NCBI GenBank assembly: GCA_017448965.1
Contig: JAFSKK010000016.1
Span: forward strand, 1-53,397
Direction: 5' to 3'
Source: Bacteroidaceae bacterium
Lineage (GTDB): Bacteria; Bacteroidota; Bacteroidia; Bacteroidales; Bacteroidaceae
DNA: 53,397 nt
Part shown: positions 27,075 to 35,772 of the stretch, piece by piece
Layout: every line of letters starts with the position of its first letter
How positions within the stretch are numbered: the first letter of the stretch is position 1
Notes under the pieces: model-generated
Database searches by the model: none
The model's input: the letters and a program-made list of their open reading frames with translations, nothing else
What the model was told of the DNA's origin: nothing
Program-made: the position numbers and the translations under genes

Positions 27075-28067
27075 TTACTTCTTTGCTGGCACTTCGCCAA
27101 AACGCTTGGGTTTGAACTTATTATTGATGAGCGGCACAAAGGCGTTCATGATGAGGATGGCAAATGACATACCTTCTGGATAGGCACCGTAAGCACGAAT
27201 TATCACCGTCAAAGCACCGATGGCTACACCATAAATCAACTGGCCGTTCTTGCTCATGGGCGAAGTAACATAGTCAGTTGCCATGAAGATGGCACCCAAC
27301 AGCAAACCACCACTCATCAGTTCTGCCAACGGATTGGCATAAACAGGATTGGCAAGATTGAGAAGACCCGAGAACACAGCCACTGTCACCAGAATGCTGA
27401 CAGGAATGTGCCAAGTGATGACTTTCTTGACCAAAAGGATGATGAAGCCCAGAATCAATGCAGCTGCACACACCTCACCAAGACAGCCACCTGTGTTGCC
27501 AAGAAGCATGTCTTGGAATGAAGGAAGATCCTTCAGCATCTCAGGATTGCCACTCTTGAAGGCAGCCTTCATGATAGACAGTGGAGTTGCGCCGGTCTCT
27601 GCATCCAGATAAGAGCCGAATCCCTGTCCTGGTGTTGGCCATGTGGTCATATCCACAGGGAAAGAGATGAGCAGGAATGCACGACCTGCCAAGGCTGGAT
27701 TGAAGAGGTTGCAACCAAGACCGCCAAAGGTCATCTTGACAATGCCGATAGCAAAAAGCGCACCGACAATGATGATCCAAGGCTGGATGTTGCTGGGCAT
27801 GTTGAACGCCAACAGAATACCCGTGAGGACAGCAGAACCATCACAAACGGTACACTTGGGGTTCTTCAGCATGAACTTGTTGATGGCCCACTCGAAGAAC
27901 ACACACGCAGCCACCGAAATGGCTGTGGTTATGATAGCACCCACACCGAAACTGATGAACGAGCACAAAAGAGCTGGCACCAGGGCGATGCACACCCAAA
28001 GCATGTTCTTCTGCACGGAGTCACCGCTATGCACGTGAGGTGAAAGTGATACTACTAATTTATTCAT
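27075..28067 (-). CDS. rnfD: Rnf complex membrane subunit RnfD
   Basis: The 330-residue protein has eight or more hydrophobic segments. The covalent FMN site is clear in ETGATPLSIMKAAF near residue 185, matching the S/TGATPL motif. FGGLGCNLFNPALAGRAFLL is the family signature. It forms part of the membrane electron path and the ion route of Rnf. It overlaps no neighbour; rnfG starts 13 bp downstream. Confidence 0.96.
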   Translation of the reverse strand: MNKLVVSLSPHVHSGDSVQKNMLWVCIALVPALLCSFISFGVGAIITTAISVAACVFFEWAINKFMLKNPKCTVCDGSAVLTGILLAFNMPSNIQPWIIIVGALFAIGIVKMTFGGLGCNLFNPALAGRAFLLISFPVDMTTWPTPGQGFGSYLDAETGATPLSIMKAAFKSGNPEMLKDLPSFQDMLLGNTGGCLGEVCAAALILGFIILLVKKVITWHIPVSILVTVAVFSGLLNLANPVYANPLAELMSGGLLLGAIFMATDYVTSPMSKNGQLIYGVAIGALTVIIRAYGAYPEGMSFAILIMNAFVPLINNKFKPKRFGEVPAKK

Positions 28068-28072
28068 AATGT

Positions 28073-28212
28073 TATTTACTATTTGACAATTTACGATTTA
28101 CTATTTGATTGTCCGACTGTATGATTTAACGATTTTCTACCAGCATGGCAAATAGCCCAATCACTAAAATGCCTAATCAATCGTAAATAGTAAATCGTGA
28201 AATCGTAAATGA
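28073..28212. repeat. Intergenic repeats between rnfC and rnfD
   Basis: TTTACTATTTGACAATTTACGATTTACTAT-like words near 28075 and AATCGTAAATAGTAAATCGT near 28180 repeat the pattern of the other rnf gaps. Confidence 0.6.
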
Positions 28213-28214
28213 TT

Positions 28215-29573
28215 CTATTGTTTTGCCGCCATCTGACGAGCGCGGATATTAGTCATTACGGTTGTTTTACCCATGCGGATGAGGTCGAGCAATGGACGTT
28301 TCGACGGACAAGTGAACTGGCATGAGCCACACTCGATGCAACTGGTGACATCCTCTGCCTCCACCTTGTCCCACAACTTCTTGTCCGAACAGGTAGCGAG
28401 GAGATAAGGTTCAAGTCCCATCGGACAGGCACCGACACACTTGCCACAACGGATGCAGGGTTCTGGTTCACCTCGACGGGCTTCTTTACCACTCATGATG
28501 AGGACACCAGAAGAGCCTTTGCAGATGGGCACCTCAATATTCACGAGGGCCTTACCCATCATCGGGCCACCACCAATCACCTTCACATCACCATCGGGAA
28601 GACCACCACAAGCCTCAATGAGTTGGCTCATTGGCGTACCCATACGAGTTAGGAAGTTGCTGGGTTGCTTGAGTTCCTTACCCGTCACAGTGACGATGCG
28701 TTCAAAGAGTGGTTTATTTTTCATAACTGCCTCATAAACAGCAAAAGCAGTACCTACATTCTGAATGATTGCTCCAACTGACACTGGCAGTGCTGGAGGT
28801 GCTGGCACCTGACGACGCACCACGGCATCGATGAGTTGTTTCTCACCACCTTGTGGATACTTGGTCTTCAGCGGAACTACCTCGATGTTGGGGTGTTCGG
28901 CTGCACATTTCTCCGTAAGGAGTTTGATGGCATCGGGCTTGTTCTCTTCGATGCCGATGAAGCCCTTGGACACCTTGGCTGCCTTCATAAGCAGTTCCAC
29001 ACCCACAAGGATTTGATCGGGCTTTTCGAGCATCAGACGATGGTCGGCAGTGAGGTATGGCTCACACTCCACGGCGTTGATAATGACCCACTCGGGCTTG
29101 AACTGTGGAGGAGGCATCAGTTTCACATGGGTTGGGAAACAAGCACCACCCATGCCGACGATACCCGCATTCTTCACTTTCTCTATAATGGCTTCAGGAG
29201 TCAGTTCAGGCTTGTCAGCCAAGGTCACGAGCTTGTCGCTGCGGTCAATGCTCTCTTCCCATTCATCGCCCTCCACTGTGATATACACAGCAGGCTTCTT
29301 GTAGCCACTGGCATCCACAATGGTATCGACTTTCAGCACCGTACCGCTGACAGACGAGAAGATGGATGTGGACAGGGCCTTCTCCATGGGCTTGCCAATC
29401 TGTGTACCCACCTTCACCTTGTCGCCCTTTTGCACACAAGGCAGAGCAGGCGCACCGATGTGCTGTCCCATTGGGAACACAGCCACCTTTGGCAACTCAG
29501 CCACCTTGATTGGTTCAGCAGCAGAAAGCTTGTTCTCTGCCGGATGAACACCACCTATTCTAAATGTTTTCAT
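28215..29573 (-). CDS. rnfC: Rnf complex NADH-binding subunit RnfC
   Basis: The 452-residue protein has the N-terminal RnfC barrel domain (TFRIGGVHPAENKLSA), the glycine-rich nucleotide and FMN region NAGIVGMGGACFPTHVK, and near residues 370-420 two [4Fe-4S] motifs, CIRCGKCVGACPMGL and CIECGSCQFTCPSKRP. It is the peripheral subunit that exchanges electrons with NAD(H) at the cytoplasmic face. It follows rnfB by 8 bp. Confidence 0.96.
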   Translation of the reverse strand: MKTFRIGGVHPAENKLSAAEPIKVAELPKVAVFPMGQHIGAPALPCVQKGDKVKVGTQIGKPMEKALSTSIFSSVSGTVLKVDTIVDASGYKKPAVYITVEGDEWEESIDRSDKLVTLADKPELTPEAIIEKVKNAGIVGMGGACFPTHVKLMPPPQFKPEWVIINAVECEPYLTADHRLMLEKPDQILVGVELLMKAAKVSKGFIGIEENKPDAIKLLTEKCAAEHPNIEVVPLKTKYPQGGEKQLIDAVVRRQVPAPPALPVSVGAIIQNVGTAFAVYEAVMKNKPLFERIVTVTGKELKQPSNFLTRMGTPMSQLIEACGGLPDGDVKVIGGGPMMGKALVNIEVPICKGSSGVLIMSGKEARRGEPEPCIRCGKCVGACPMGLEPYLLATCSDKKLWDKVEAEDVTSCIECGSCQFTCPSKRPLLDLIRMGKTTVMTNIRARQMAAKQ

Positions 29574-29581
29574 TGTTCTTT

Positions 29582-30715
29582 CTATTTAAGGCCAAGCAGA
29601 ATCAACTGGCTTGGTGGAAGTGGAGCGTCAGTGCGCTTATCTTCAAATTTAACTTCTTTGGCTGCAGGAGCAGGGTTGCTGATGTCCTTGGGACCTGCGA
29701 GGAGAATCTGCTGGCTCGGCATGAGCGGAGCATCATACTTGATGTCGATGGGTTTCCACTCTTTGGCTGGCTTAGCGGGAGCAGCAGGAGTTGCTGGAGC
29801 ACCTGAAGCAACAGCCTTAGCAGGTTTAGCTGCAGGTTTGGCAGCACCAGGAATCGGGTTGTGCGTGTCGCGACGTTCCACACCCTTGATGCTGACAGAG
29901 GCGATGGCACCACGAGGACATGCCTCGAAGCAAGCACCACAAAGCACACAAGCATCAGGATTGATGTACGCAATATTATTGCCCACATGCACGGCATCGC
30001 TGCCACAAGCGTTCTGACACTTCTTGCAAGCAATGCAGGAGCTGGCACAAATCTTCATGGCATCGGCACCCTTGTCCATGTTCATACAAGTGACCACGAA
30101 TGCATCCTTGTTGGCACCACTGACTGTGCGCACCTCCATGATGCCACGTGGACAAGCCTTCTGGCAAGCACCGCAAGCCGTACACTTTTCGGCATCCACT
30201 TCGGGCAAACCCGTTTCCGTGTTCATGTGGAGCGCATCGAACTGACAAGCCGCCACACAATCGCCACAACCGAGACAGCCATAAGAGCACTGCGTCTCGC
30301 CCATACAGGTGGAGTTCGCCACACGACAACTCATCACACCATCGTAAGTGCGCACATGCGGACGCTTTTCACACGTACCATTGCATCGCACGATGGCCAA
30401 CTTGGGAGCCGAAGCAGCCACTTCCATGCCCAAGATTCCCGCAATCCGTCCCATGCATTCGGCACCACCCACAGGACAATTCAGTCCTTCGAGCGAACCT
30501 GCATCAGCAGCCTTCACGCAAGCAGCAGCCATACCGCCACAGCCAGGGAAACCACATCCGCCACAGTTCGCACCAGGCAGCACCTCAAGCACTTGACCGA
30601 TTCGGGGATCTTCCTTCACTGCAAACCGCTTTGACACCACAAAGAGCAACAGTGCAAGCACGAAGCCCAAGACAGCCAAAGCAGCCACAGCAATCAGAAT
30701 TACTTGAAAATCCAT
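29582..30715 (-). CDS. rnfB: Rnf complex ferredoxin-like subunit RnfB, extended
   Basis: The protein has an N-terminal membrane helix (ILIAVAALAVLGFVLALLLF), then the Fe-S domain CGGCGFPGCGGMAAACV, then several [4Fe-4S] ferredoxin motifs: CLGCGDCVAACQF, CTACGACQKACPRG, CIACKKCQNACG and CVLCGACFEACPRG. It passes electrons to or from soluble ferredoxin. At 377 residues it is much longer than the proteobacterial form. The extra C-terminus is Ala/Pro/Lys-rich and ends with two copies of a DAPL-x-PSQ-x-ILL motif. Confidence 0.95.
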   Translation of the reverse strand: MDFQVILIAVAALAVLGFVLALLLFVVSKRFAVKEDPRIGQVLEVLPGANCGGCGFPGCGGMAAACVKAADAGSLEGLNCPVGGAECMGRIAGILGMEVAASAPKLAIVRCNGTCEKRPHVRTYDGVMSCRVANSTCMGETQCSYGCLGCGDCVAACQFDALHMNTETGLPEVDAEKCTACGACQKACPRGIMEVRTVSGANKDAFVVTCMNMDKGADAMKICASSCIACKKCQNACGSDAVHVGNNIAYINPDACVLCGACFEACPRGAIASVSIKGVERRDTHNPIPGAAKPAAKPAKAVASGAPATPAAPAKPAKEWKPIDIKYDAPLMPSQQILLAGPKDISNPAPAAKEVKFEDKRTDAPLPPSQLILLGLK

Positions 30716-30783
30716 AAAATGTGTTATTTAGTTAGTATTTTGAAACTTTCTAAAGTTAGCCAGACAAAAGCGAGACGCACCCC

Positions 30784-31209
30784 TCATTCTATCCAGAAAG
30801 CAAAATGCTTCGCCATCTTGTCTCTATTTAAGTATATGATGTAAAAGTACACCGCAAGGATCACCACAAGAATGCCTACCGACATCAACTCGCTCAACTT
30901 CAACCACACCAGTGCTGCAAACATCCACACCACTGTGAACAGCAGCGGGATACTAAATGCCATCCGCACAGCCTGCTTGCCCATGCTCAACGTTCCGCAC
31001 ACCTTCACGCTCTCCCCTATCCGATACTTCTGTGCCGCATTCTGTTCGTACACATCGATGAGTTTCTCTTTGCTCTCGCTCGATGAACACAAAGACCGTG
31101 CTTTGCACTCACTGCATGCTGCCACTTGAAGGATGTTCACTCTCACATGATCGCCCTCCACCGATTCAACAACACCCTGATGTTCTATTTTATCCCTTTT
31201 ATCCTTCAT
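30784..31209 (-). CDS. rseC: RseC/MucC family protein
   Basis: The 141-residue protein has an N-terminal cysteine cluster (ACSECKARSLCSSSESK) followed by two membrane helices (SIPLLFTVVWMFAALVWL and VGILVVILAVYFYIIYL). Family members are linked to SoxR reduction and sigma-E control in proteobacteria. In Bacteroidetes they usually stand first in the rnf operon, as here, which suggests a redox role with Rnf. There is no sigma-E system in view. Confidence 0.9.
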   Translation of the reverse strand: MKDKRDKIEHQGVVESVEGDHVRVNILQVAACSECKARSLCSSSESKEKLIDVYEQNAAQKYRIGESVKVCGTLSMGKQAVRMAFSIPLLFTVVWMFAALVWLKLSELMSVGILVVILAVYFYIIYLNRDKMAKHFAFWIE

Positions 31210-31290
31210 GATATATCCTACTATAAATTTGACATCGAAAAGTCAATTCACAGTAACAATTTGCAAAGTGTACTTTACAAATTAACAGGG

Positions 31291-31298
31291 CAAAAGTA
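31291..31298 (-). promoter_or_regulatory. -7 promoter box (TACTTTTG) for the rseC-rnf operon
   Basis: The minus strand reads TACTTTTG, 81 bp upstream of the rseC ATG. Confidence 0.55.
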
Positions 31299-31393
31299 GT
31301 GATTTTAATCCTATCGGGAAAGTAAAAACGGGAAAAAACACCCTAAAAATGAAAAAGTTTCTGTTTTCTCCTTCAAAATGCGAAAATAATGCG

Positions 31394-31401
31394 TAACTTT
31401 G
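31394..31401 (+). promoter_or_regulatory. -7 promoter box (TAACTTTG) for rpsP
   Basis: TAACTTTG lies 85 bp before the rpsP ATG. The leader contains the imperfect inverted words TTACGAGTTAGTGACAG and CACGTCGTCACGGGCT. Confidence 0.65.
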
Positions 31402-31486
31402 CACCGTCATTACGAGTTAGTGACAGAGTTCACGTCGTCACGGGCTGGCGACATAATCATTAACAATTAAACATTTTTATTGCAAA

Positions 31487-32026
31487 ATGGCAACAAAAAT
31501 TCGTTTGCAGCGTCACGGTCGCAAGAACTACGCTTTCTACAGCATCGTGATTGCAAATGCTCAGGCACCACGTGATGGTCGCTTCATCGAGAAGATTGGT
31601 ACTTACAACCCCAACACCAATCCTGCAACAATCGATTTGAACTTTGAACGCGCACTCTATTGGGTGCTTGTAGGTGCTCAACCTACTGACACTGTTCAGA
31701 ACATTCTTTCACAAGAAGGCGTTTACCTCAAGAAGCACCTCCTCGCAGGTGTGAACAAGGGCGCATTCGACGAGGCTACTGCAGAAGCCAAGTTTGAAGC
31801 ATGGAAGAAAGAGAAAGACACGAAGGCTGTGAAGGCTGCTGACAAGCTGGCTGCTGCCGCTGCTGCCGACAAGAAGGCTCGTTTCGAGGCTGAGAAGAAG
31901 GCCAACGAAGCACTCGCAGCAAAGATTGCCGAGAAGAAGGCTGCTGCCGTAGCTGCTCAGGCTGAGGCTGCTGCTGAAGAGGCTGCCGAAGAGGCACCTG
32001 CAGCTGAAGCACCTGCAGAAGCATAA
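31487..32026 (+). CDS. rpsP: 30S ribosomal protein S16 with long C-terminal extension
   Basis: The first 80 or so residues are standard S16 ([37 protein letters not shown]), needed for 30S assembly. The protein then continues to 179 residues, about twice the usual size. The extension is first Lys/Ala-rich and helical ([18 protein letters not shown]) and then acidic and Ala-rich ([16 protein letters not shown]). Extended S16 occurs in Bacteroidetes. The gene is monocistronic, between its own promoter and a strong terminator. Confidence 0.96.
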   Translation: MATKIRLQRHGRKNYAFYSIVIANAQAPRDGRFIEKIGTYNPNTNPATIDLNFERALYWVLVGAQPTDTVQNILSQEGVYLKKHLLAGVNKGAFDEATAEAKFEAWKKEKDTKAVKAADKLAAAAAADKKARFEAEKKANEALAAKIAEKKAAAVAAQAEAAAEEAAEEAPAAEAPAEA

Positions 32027-32056
32027 TCTTTCTCCGATGCGATATGCATCATCAAT

Positions 32057-32091
32057 AAAAAAGGTGAATCTGTTGAGATTCACCTTTTTTT
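32057..32091. terminator. Bidirectional terminator between rpsP and the lipid A deacylase gene
   Basis: GGTGAATCT (32063-32071) pairs with AGATTCACC (32076-32084) around GTTG, flanked by A6 and T7 runs that extend the stem. It serves converging genes from both sides. Confidence 0.92.
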
Positions 32092-32102
32092 ATTCGTCTA
32101 TT

Positions 32103-33425
32103 TTATTCTGCTTTTTTGTGTTTCTTCAGTTTCCAGTGTCCAGCATGGAGTCCCACTTTCACCTCCATATCGTATGCCTTGCCCAGATTGGCCTTCACAT
32201 TATAGCCGATGTAGAAAGGCTTAAAGAACTTGGGGTAATAACGGATGCCCACCGTTTCGATAATAATAGGCTCATAAAAATCCCCCACCCAGCCATGCTG
32301 ACGGAACAGATAGGTTCCCAGCGACATGGCCAGCGACAATTGCTTGTAGTAAACTTCATGGTGCGCTGAGATGCAGAGCGTATGCTTGCTGTGCCGATAG
32401 TCTTTCTCCACGCCACACAGTTTCTCAATCTGTCCAGAACGAGCCAGATAACCAGCAAACATATATTCCAATCCAATTCCTGAAGCATGCACCTGATTAT
32501 AGCGGAACATGGGTGTGAAGTTTGTGCTCCAGACCGTGTGAAGCCCCAATCCTCCTGCATGATAACCCGAATCGCCAGGTTTCATGTACTTACGGCGCAA
32601 CAACCATTCCTCATAGAGTGTGCGGAAACCCACCGTCCCATCTATATCCAGATACATATATGATTCGAAGGGCTCTCTCTTGAATGCCTGCAAGCGCTGC
32701 AAACGCTGATCCACCGTCAAACCCTCATCCGATTCTGGACGGTTCAAATCACACCTCGTCCGCAAGGTCAGACCATACGAGTTGGAACCTTTGTTCGGAC
32801 GAGCCGTTGCGCCATTGGAGGCATGTTTAAACTCAAAGCCCAAACTCATTTCCACTTCCCGCGTGATGCGATAACCTGCATGAAGTCCAAAGCCGAAAAA
32901 CACCGAAAGGTGCTGACCCAACATGTCGTTGTCAAGATTGGTGTCTCCATTATATGGCCGCGAACAATAGGCCAGTCCGTTCTCCAGCCCATAGCCAAAC
33001 GACCACTTCCTGTTGCGGTAGATGTCGCGACGGAAACCCACATAGGCAGCCCACACATAGCCCAATCTTGAGAGGTAAGGAGTGTCACTCGTGTGCAGCC
33101 TCGTATGGCTATAGTCTATCATCTGCAAGCCAGCCTCCAACACCGGGAAACCAAACACGCGGTCGTAAACGCTGATGGCCGTATCGAGCGGATTAGCCTG
33201 CGAATTGACATACAGTTCGTAATTCGCACCCCACTCTCTTTTCACCAGATTCTCACCACGCATCTTGATATTCTTCAAGCGGTTGATGCCAGCACCTCCA
33301 CCCACAGAGTAGATGAACTTGGGGACGGAGTCAACCACAACACTATCGGCATCTTCAGCACATATAACGCCTGAAGATGCCAACAGCAACAAACCTAAAA
33401 TGAAAAACCTAAGTATTTTGTTCAT
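32103..33425 (-). CDS. PagL-like lipid A deacylase / acyloxyacyl hydrolase family protein
   Basis: The 440-residue protein has a signal peptide (FFILGLLLLASSGVICA) and beta-strand-rich sequence suited to an outer-membrane barrel. The PagL active-site region is visible as FEFKHASNGATARPNKGSN near residues 205-223, with the His-x-Ser-Asn core. PagL removes an ester-linked acyl chain from lipid A. The protein is more than twice the size of Pseudomonas PagL, as is usual for Bacteroidetes homologues; the long N- and C-terminal parts are not recognised. It follows the mannose-1-phosphate guanylyltransferase gene by 12 bp. Confidence 0.8.
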   Translation of the reverse strand: MNKILRFFILGLLLLASSGVICAEDADSVVVDSVPKFIYSVGGGAGINRLKNIKMRGENLVKREWGANYELYVNSQANPLDTAISVYDRVFGFPVLEAGLQMIDYSHTRLHTSDTPYLSRLGYVWAAYVGFRRDIYRNRKWSFGYGLENGLAYCSRPYNGDTNLDNDMLGQHLSVFFGFGLHAGYRITREVEMSLGFEFKHASNGATARPNKGSNSYGLTLRTRCDLNRPESDEGLTVDQRLQRLQAFKREPFESYMYLDIDGTVGFRTLYEEWLLRRKYMKPGDSGYHAGGLGLHTVWSTNFTPMFRYNQVHASGIGLEYMFAGYLARSGQIEKLCGVEKDYRHSKHTLCISAHHEVYYKQLSLAMSLGTYLFRQHGWVGDFYEPIIIETVGIRYYPKFFKPFYIGYNVKANLGKAYDMEVKVGLHAGHWKLKKHKKAE

Positions 33426-33437
33426 GCCATTCTGACA

Positions 33438-34508
33438 CTATTCAGCAGAGAACTCTTTGATACGCTGTTCCTCTGCCAACTTGCAAATCAGCAACGTGTT
33501 GTCCTTCTCCGCCACGATATACCCATCCAATCCCTGGATGACTACACGCTTCTCCTCCGTCGTATGAACCACACAGTCGCGTGACTCATACAACTTCACA
33601 TTTTCGCCAATCACATTGTTGCCCTGATTGTCTTTCGGAGCCAGCGTATGCAGCGAACCCCATGTGCCCACATCACTCCAACCAAAGTCGGCTGGGAACA
33701 CAAATATTTCATCGGCACGCTCCATCACGGCATAGTCGATGGAAATGCTCTCACACTTCGGGAACTGCTGGTCAATCATCTCCTGCTCCTTCTCCGTGCC
33801 GTAGTAGGGCAACAAATCCTCGAAGATGCGTGAAATGTCTGGTTCGTAAATACGCAGAGAGTTCACGATGGTGCTGACATTCCAGATGAAGATGCCCGAA
33901 TTCCAGAAAAACTCCTTGCTCTTCAGATACTTCACAGCCGTCTGATAGTCAGGCTTCTCCTTGAAAGAGTCCACCCGATAGATCTCCTTGTTTCTGAGCG
34001 AAGGCACCTGAAGGTCAGCCTGAATGTAGCCATAGCCCGTCTCCGGACGCGTCGGGTTCATACCCAGCGTCACGATGGCATCGGTCTCGGCTGTAAAATT
34101 GAGTGCCGAAGTGATGACACGCTGGAACTCCACCACATCCGTCACCAGATGGTCGGCTGGAGTGATGACCAGGTTAGCCTTCGGATCCTTCGACTTGATG
34201 CGCCAACTCACGTATGCAATGCATGGTGCCGTGTTGCGACGGCATGGCTCCAGCAAGATATTCGATTTGGGAACATCGGGCAACTGTTCTGCCACGATGT
34301 CGGCATACTTCTGCGACGTGACCACCCACACATTCTCAGGAGGAATCAGCCCCTTGAAACGGTCAAAGGTCATCTGGATGAACGTGCGTCCCGTTCCAAA
34401 AACATCAATGAATTGTTTCGGACATTCCGTTGTGCTCATAGGCCAAAAACGGCTGCCTACACCTCCTGCCATAATAACGAGGTGGTTGGGGTTGATCTTC
34501 GTGCTCAT
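33438..34508 (-). CDS. Mannose-1-phosphate guanylyltransferase
   Basis: The 356-residue protein has the nucleotidyltransferase opening VIMAGGVGSRFWPMSTTECP with PKQF following, then ITPADHLV near residue 117, the GYGYIQ loop and FGWSDVGTWGSL near residue 275. It makes GDP-mannose from mannose 1-phosphate and GTP, feeding surface glycan synthesis and possibly GDP-fucose. It lacks the C-terminal isomerase domain of bifunctional ManC. A -7 box lies at 34600-34607. Confidence 0.94.
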   Translation of the reverse strand: MSTKINPNHLVIMAGGVGSRFWPMSTTECPKQFIDVFGTGRTFIQMTFDRFKGLIPPENVWVVTSQKYADIVAEQLPDVPKSNILLEPCRRNTAPCIAYVSWRIKSKDPKANLVITPADHLVTDVVEFQRVITSALNFTAETDAIVTLGMNPTRPETGYGYIQADLQVPSLRNKEIYRVDSFKEKPDYQTAVKYLKSKEFFWNSGIFIWNVSTIVNSLRIYEPDISRIFEDLLPYYGTEKEQEMIDQQFPKCESISIDYAVMERADEIFVFPADFGWSDVGTWGSLHTLAPKDNQGNNVIGENVKLYESRDCVVHTTEEKRVVIQGLDGYIVAEKDNTLLICKLAEEQRIKEFSAE

Positions 34509-34599
34509 AACTTCTACTTTTACATTTTACGTCCTTAACTTCTAAGCGCAGCGATAACTACTCTAACATCTTTTTTCACTACAACGCGCAAAGAAAGTG

Positions 34600-34607
34600 C
34601 AAAGGTA
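34600..34607 (-). promoter_or_regulatory. -7 promoter box (TACCTTTG) for the guanylyltransferase gene
   Basis: The minus strand reads TACCTTTG, 91 bp upstream of the ATG at 34508. The gap also holds CTTCTAAGCGCAGCGATAAC at 34540-34559, a word that recurs inverted near 45252. Confidence 0.6.
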
Positions 34608-34712
34608 AAAAATAAAAGTGGAAAGTGCCCAAAGAAAGCAGCATGTTTTTTCTGAGAGTACAAAAAAAGTGAAAAATCCCCCAAAAAAATTCCTCCTTTA
34701 GCAAAAAAAGCC

Positions 34713-34720
34713 TAATTTTG
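34713..34720 (+). promoter_or_regulatory. -7 promoter box (TAATTTTG) for the sugar kinase gene
   Basis: TAATTTTG lies 34 bp before the ATG at 34755. Confidence 0.6.
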
Positions 34721-34754
34721 TACCTCAAAATCATCCGAAAACCGAATTAGAAAC

Positions 34755-35591
34755 ATGATTCTCATAGCAGACAGCGGTTCCACCAAGACCGCATGGACAT
34801 TTGTCGAAGACCCTTCACGCGTCATCTCGACCCAAGGCATCAACCCCTTCCAACAAGACGAAGGAGCCATCTGTGCCATCCTGCAACACGAACTTCTCCC
34901 TGCACTCGGCGAAAAAGCGGCATCCATCCAGGAGATTCACTTCTATGGTGCTGGTTGCACCCCTGAGAAAGCCCCCATCGTGGCCACAGCCCTGCGAGCC
35001 ACCATCAGCACCACTGCCCGCATCAACGTCGAAAGCGACATGCTCGGTGCTGCACGTGGATTGTGTGGACGGCAGCCAGGCATCGTCTGCATCCTCGGCA
35101 CAGGCAGCAACTCCTGCTACTACGACGGACGCAACCTCCACCCTGGCATCCCTGCCCTCGGCTACATTTTGGGCGACGAAGGCAGCGGAGCCTATATCGG
35201 CAAGCGACTCGTAGGTGACATTCTCAAACGGCAACTATCCGATGACCTCGTCCGACTCTTCTTCGACGAGACCCACGAGACACAAGCTTCCATCATCCAG
35301 AAAGTGTACCGCGAACCCCTACCCAACCGTTTCCTCGCCTCCCTGAGTCCTTTCTGCGCACGACATCGTCAGCATCCAGCCATCCATGCCTTCCTCCTCG
35401 ACTGCTTCAGCCAGTTCTTCCTCCGCAACATCCTTCCCCTCCCCCATGGACAAGTCCACTTCGTAGGCAGCATTGCCCACTACTACCGCAACGAACTCAC
35501 CGAAGCCGCCGCCCTTCAAGGCTACACCGTAGGCACCATCCTCCAATCCCCCCTCGAAGGATTGGTGAAGTATCACCAAGAGGAAGACTGA
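34755..35591 (+). CDS. BadF/BadG-type ATPase, N-acetylglucosamine kinase-like
   Basis: The 278-residue ASKHA-fold protein has phosphate-1 motif LIADSGSTKTAWTFV, phosphate-2 region CILGTGSNSCYYDG near residue 115 and GYILGDEGSGAYIGKRL near residue 135, with the adenosine motif VHFVGSIAHYY near residue 235. Relatives phosphorylate N-acetylglucosamine or similar amino sugars. There is no N-acetylmuramate operon around it, so the substrate remains open. A decamer array starts 51 bp after its stop. Confidence 0.87.
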   Translation: MILIADSGSTKTAWTFVEDPSRVISTQGINPFQQDEGAICAILQHELLPALGEKAASIQEIHFYGAGCTPEKAPIVATALRATISTTARINVESDMLGAARGLCGRQPGIVCILGTGSNSCYYDGRNLHPGIPALGYILGDEGSGAYIGKRLVGDILKRQLSDDLVRLFFDETHETQASIIQKVYREPLPNRFLASLSPFCARHRQHPAIHAFLLDCFSQFFLRNILPLPHGQVHFVGSIAHYYRNELTEAAALQGYTVGTILQSPLEGLVKYHQEED

Positions 35592-35642
35592 CCCAGCCTT
35601 TCCTCCTCTCATCGTTTAGTTTCTTTTTAATCTCCTAGCCTC

Positions 35643-35772
35643 CTAGAAATCCCTAGGAGTTCTTAGGAGTTCCTAGGTTTGCCTAGGAGTGCCTAGAAAT
35701 GCCTAGAAATGCCTAGGAGTGCCTAGGTTTTCCTATAAACTCCTAAATTTTCCTACCCCTCCCTAAATAATT
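35643..35772. repeat. CCTAG decamer array, 13 units, exact 10-bp period
   Basis: CCTA-type cores start every 10 bp from 35643 to 35763. Nine of the 13 units carry CCTAG or CTTAG, and the best copies read CCTAGGAGTG or CCTAGAAATG. Units decay toward the four-helix-bundle gene (CCTATAAACT, CCTAAATTTT, CCTACCCCTC). The last unit supplies that gene's TAG stop codon at 35763-35765. A further CCTAG at 35635 is out of register. Confidence 0.92.

Noticed and set aside
28836-30017. Plus-strand open frame of 393 codons
   Set aside because: It runs antisense across rnfC and rnfB and has no domain; the cysteine-rich minus-strand products are unmistakable.
35643-35772. CCTAG decamer array as a CRISPR array
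   Set aside because: Units are 10 bp with no unique spacers, and no cas genes are present.
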